Source: an uncultured Eubacteriales bacterium (lineage in GTDB: Bacteria; Bacillota; Clostridia; Peptostreptococcales; Anaerovoracaceae). From it: a stretch of DNA of 14,746 nt. Made by a program: the position numbers and the translations under genes. The notes below the pieces were generated by a model. That model saw nothing but the letters and a program-made list of their open reading frames with translations. It made no database searches and was not told the origin of the DNA. The stretch spans positions 1 through 14,746 of the forward strand of contig CACYBO010000122.1 of NCBI GenBank assembly GCA_902772685.1. Direction: 5' to 3'. Positions 13,367 through 14,746 of this stretch are shown piece by piece (positions within the stretch are counted from its first letter, which is position 1; each line of letters begins with the position of its first letter).

Positions 13367-14590
13367 ATGAGTAAAACAGGTTTTTCGGCCGCAGATATCC
13401 TTCTGCCGGCAAAAGGCAATTACGAAACTTGGGCTGTTGTGGCTTGTGACCAGTTCACTTCACAGCCGGAATACTGGGAGAGCGTTGAGAAGACGGTGGG
13501 AGATAATCCTTCGACCTTCCGTATTATTCTTCCGGAAGCGCAGCTCTCAGACGGACATACGGAAGAGCACATTGATAAAATCAATGCAACTATGAAAGAG
13601 TATCTGGAAACAGGCGTATTCAAAGAATATCCTGACTCCATGATTTACCTGGAAAGAGTTCAGAGTGACGGCAAAATCAGAAGAGGTCTCATCGGCAAGA
13701 TCGACCTTGAAGAATATGATTACTCCAAAGGTAGTACGTCGCTGGTCAGAGCAACTGAAGGCACTGTTCTTGAAAGGATACCTCCAAGACAGGCGGTCAG
13801 AAGGGATGCTGCAATTGAACTTCCGCACGTTATGCTTCTGATCGACGACGTTGAGAATACGGTTATCGGACCTCTCTCAGCCTGCGAAGATGTCATCTAC
13901 GATTTTGACCTGATGGAAGGCGGCGGCCACGCAAAGGCATGGCTTGTTCCTGAAAATCTCAAAGAGGGCGCATGCAAGGCTCTTGAAGCTCTGGCTGATG
14001 CACAGCCGCTCCTGTTTGCAGTAGGTGACGGCAACCACTCCCTTGCTTCCGCAAAAGCACTCTACGAAGAGGAAAAAGCGAAATTCGGTCCAGGCAGTGA
14101 AAATACGCTCCCATCAAGATATGCTCTTGTTGAAATAGTTAATCTCTATGACGAGGCGCTGGAATTTGAGCCGATCCATCGAGTTCTGTTCGATGTTGAT
14201 CCGGAAGCGCTTCTCAAGGCCTTTAAGGAAGAATACCCGTCTACGATAGACGGAAAGGGCGAGGGCCATGTTATTCGTTACGCTTATGAAGGCGTTGACG
14301 GATACATCACAGTGACAGAGCCGAAGGCACAGCTGGAAGTAGGCACGCTGCAGTCATTCCTTGACAAGTATATCAAGGAGCGCGGCATCGGCATCGATTA
14401 CGTCCACGGTGATGAAATCACAATTGAACTCGGCCAGAAACCGGGCTGCATGGCGTTTCTCCTGCCGGCTATGGATAAGGGCGATCTGTTCAGATCCGTC
14501 ATCAATGACGGCGCGCTTCCAAGAAAAACATTCTCCATGGGTCACGCAGAAGACAAGAGATACTACATCGAGGCCAGAAAAATCAAGTAA
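13367..14590 (+). CDS. DUF1015 family protein under glycine riboswitch control
   Basis: This 407-residue cytosolic protein matches the DUF1015 family (COG4198-like), whose reaction is not established as far as I know. Recognisable blocks are KGNYETWAVVACDQFTSQ (about 16-33), RATEGTVLERIPPR (128-141), the conserved LLFAVGDGNHSLASAKALYE (215-234), PIHRV (269-273) and LPRKTFSMGHAEDKRYY (384-400). No membrane segment or signal peptide is visible. I chose the ATG at 13367, after AAGGATGG (13353-13360). The open frame extends upstream to 13193, but that part is riboswitch and terminator, not protein. From memory, DUF1015 genes in other bacteria often lie with serA/serC. Here the family sits between a glycine riboswitch and a probable gcvT, which supports a role in serine/glycine metabolism. 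Confidence 0.9.
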   Translation: MSKTGFSAADILLPAKGNYETWAVVACDQFTSQPEYWESVEKTVGDNPSTFRIILPEAQLSDGHTEEHIDKINATMKEYLETGVFKEYPDSMIYLERVQSDGKIRRGLIGKIDLEEYDYSKGSTSLVRATEGTVLERIPPRQAVRRDAAIELPHVMLLIDDVENTVIGPLSACEDVIYDFDLMEGGGHAKAWLVPENLKEGACKALEALADAQPLLFAVGDGNHSLASAKALYEEEKAKFGPGSENTLPSRYALVEIVNLYDEALEFEPIHRVLFDVDPEALLKAFKEEYPSTIDGKGEGHVIRYAYEGVDGYITVTEPKAQLEVGTLQSFLDKYIKERGIGIDYVHGDEITIELGQKPGCMAFLLPAMDKGDLFRSVINDGALPRKTFSMGHAEDKRYYIEARKIK

Positions 14591-14646
14591 TTACCCAATT
14601 TATTGTGTTTTTTCCGCAATTAGGGCTAAAAAAGGTCAAATACTTG

Positions 14647-14655
14647 TGGTATAAT
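14647..14655 (+). promoter_or_regulatory. Extended -10 promoter before gcvT
   Basis: TGGTATAAT is a perfect TGn extended -10. No good -35 is visible 17 nt upstream. It gives the downstream gene a start point of its own, independent of the riboswitch. No terminator is visible between the DUF1015 stop and this element, so read-through from the riboswitch transcript is also possible. Confidence 0.55.
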
Positions 14656-14709
14656 ACCATCTGTGTTGATTTAGATAGTTAAAGTGATAAAACCAAAAAA
14701 GGAGAAATT

Positions 14710-14746
14710 ATGGAACTGAAAACTCCACTGTATGAAAAACATCTGG
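14710..14746 (+). CDS. gcvT: Probable glycine cleavage system T protein (aminomethyltransferase), 5' end only
   Basis: Only the first 12 codons are in the window, reading MELKTPLYEKHL, after an AAAAAAGGAG ribosome binding site (14695-14704). The KTPLYEKH opening is the typical N-terminus of GcvT proteins, which transfer the aminomethyl carbon to tetrahydrofolate in glycine cleavage. The nearby glycine riboswitch supports this. With so few residues the call rests on the N-terminal match and context. Confidence 0.7.
   Translation, partial: MELKTPLYEKHL

Noticed and set aside
1..14746. CRISPR array, insertion sequence, phage or toxin-antitoxin content
   Set aside because: No spaced direct repeats, transposase motifs or terminal repeats were seen; nearly all bases are accounted for by housekeeping genes and their signals.

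Overview
The window looks like the chromosome of a low-to-mid GC Gram-positive anaerobe, most likely a clostridial Bacillota (inferred from gene content, Bacillus/Clostridium-type ribosome binding sites, extended -10 promoters, a glycine riboswitch with an intrinsic terminator, a NifS/IscU pair and a ferredoxin-fused aldo/keto reductase). It is dense with housekeeping genes. I see no mobile element, CRISPR array or phage gene. The longest stretch without a gene (about 267 nt, 13100-13366) is filled by a promoter, a riboswitch and its terminator.

Layout. Bases 1-73 are the 3' part of tRNA-Leu(CAG), closed by a terminator. A minus-strand mscL faces it and is divergent from a plus-strand pair: a membrane-anchored PgdA-like polysaccharide deacetylase and an Rrf2-type regulator. 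Convergent to these is a tightly coupled minus-strand operon, pepF-nadK-rluA (transcribed from 6.1 kb down to 2.57 kb), whose last codons overlap the end of the Rrf2 gene. From 6.1 kb a plus-strand operon begins at a promoter that overlaps the pepF promoter: murI, an unrecognised very acidic protein, a RarD-type transporter, an MBL-fold hydrolase, nadE and a UPF0291 (YnzC-like) gene. A promoter across the end of the UPF0291 gene then serves nifS, iscU and a 2[4Fe-4S] aldo/keto reductase. Finally, a strong promoter feeds a single-aptamer glycine riboswitch plus terminator, a DUF1015 gene, and the first codons of what looks like gcvT at the window edge.

How the parts work together. MurI and the deacetylase serve peptidoglycan synthesis and modification. 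NadK and NadE complete NAD(P) supply. NifS and IscU build Fe-S clusters, plausibly including those of the downstream reductase. The DUF1015 gene sits between a glycine sensor and the glycine cleavage system, which implies a role in glycine/serine metabolism.

The most interesting signals are: (i) the glycine riboswitch, whose 3' flank reads like a ghost aptamer that would compete with the terminator (a predicted ON switch) in front of a DUF1015 gene of unknown function; (ii) two divergent promoter pairs with unusual geometry; (iii) a 14-nt leader element shared by mscL and murI at the same distance from the start codon; and (iv) the acidic orphan protein. I did not find a defence system or another obviously novel multi-gene system.
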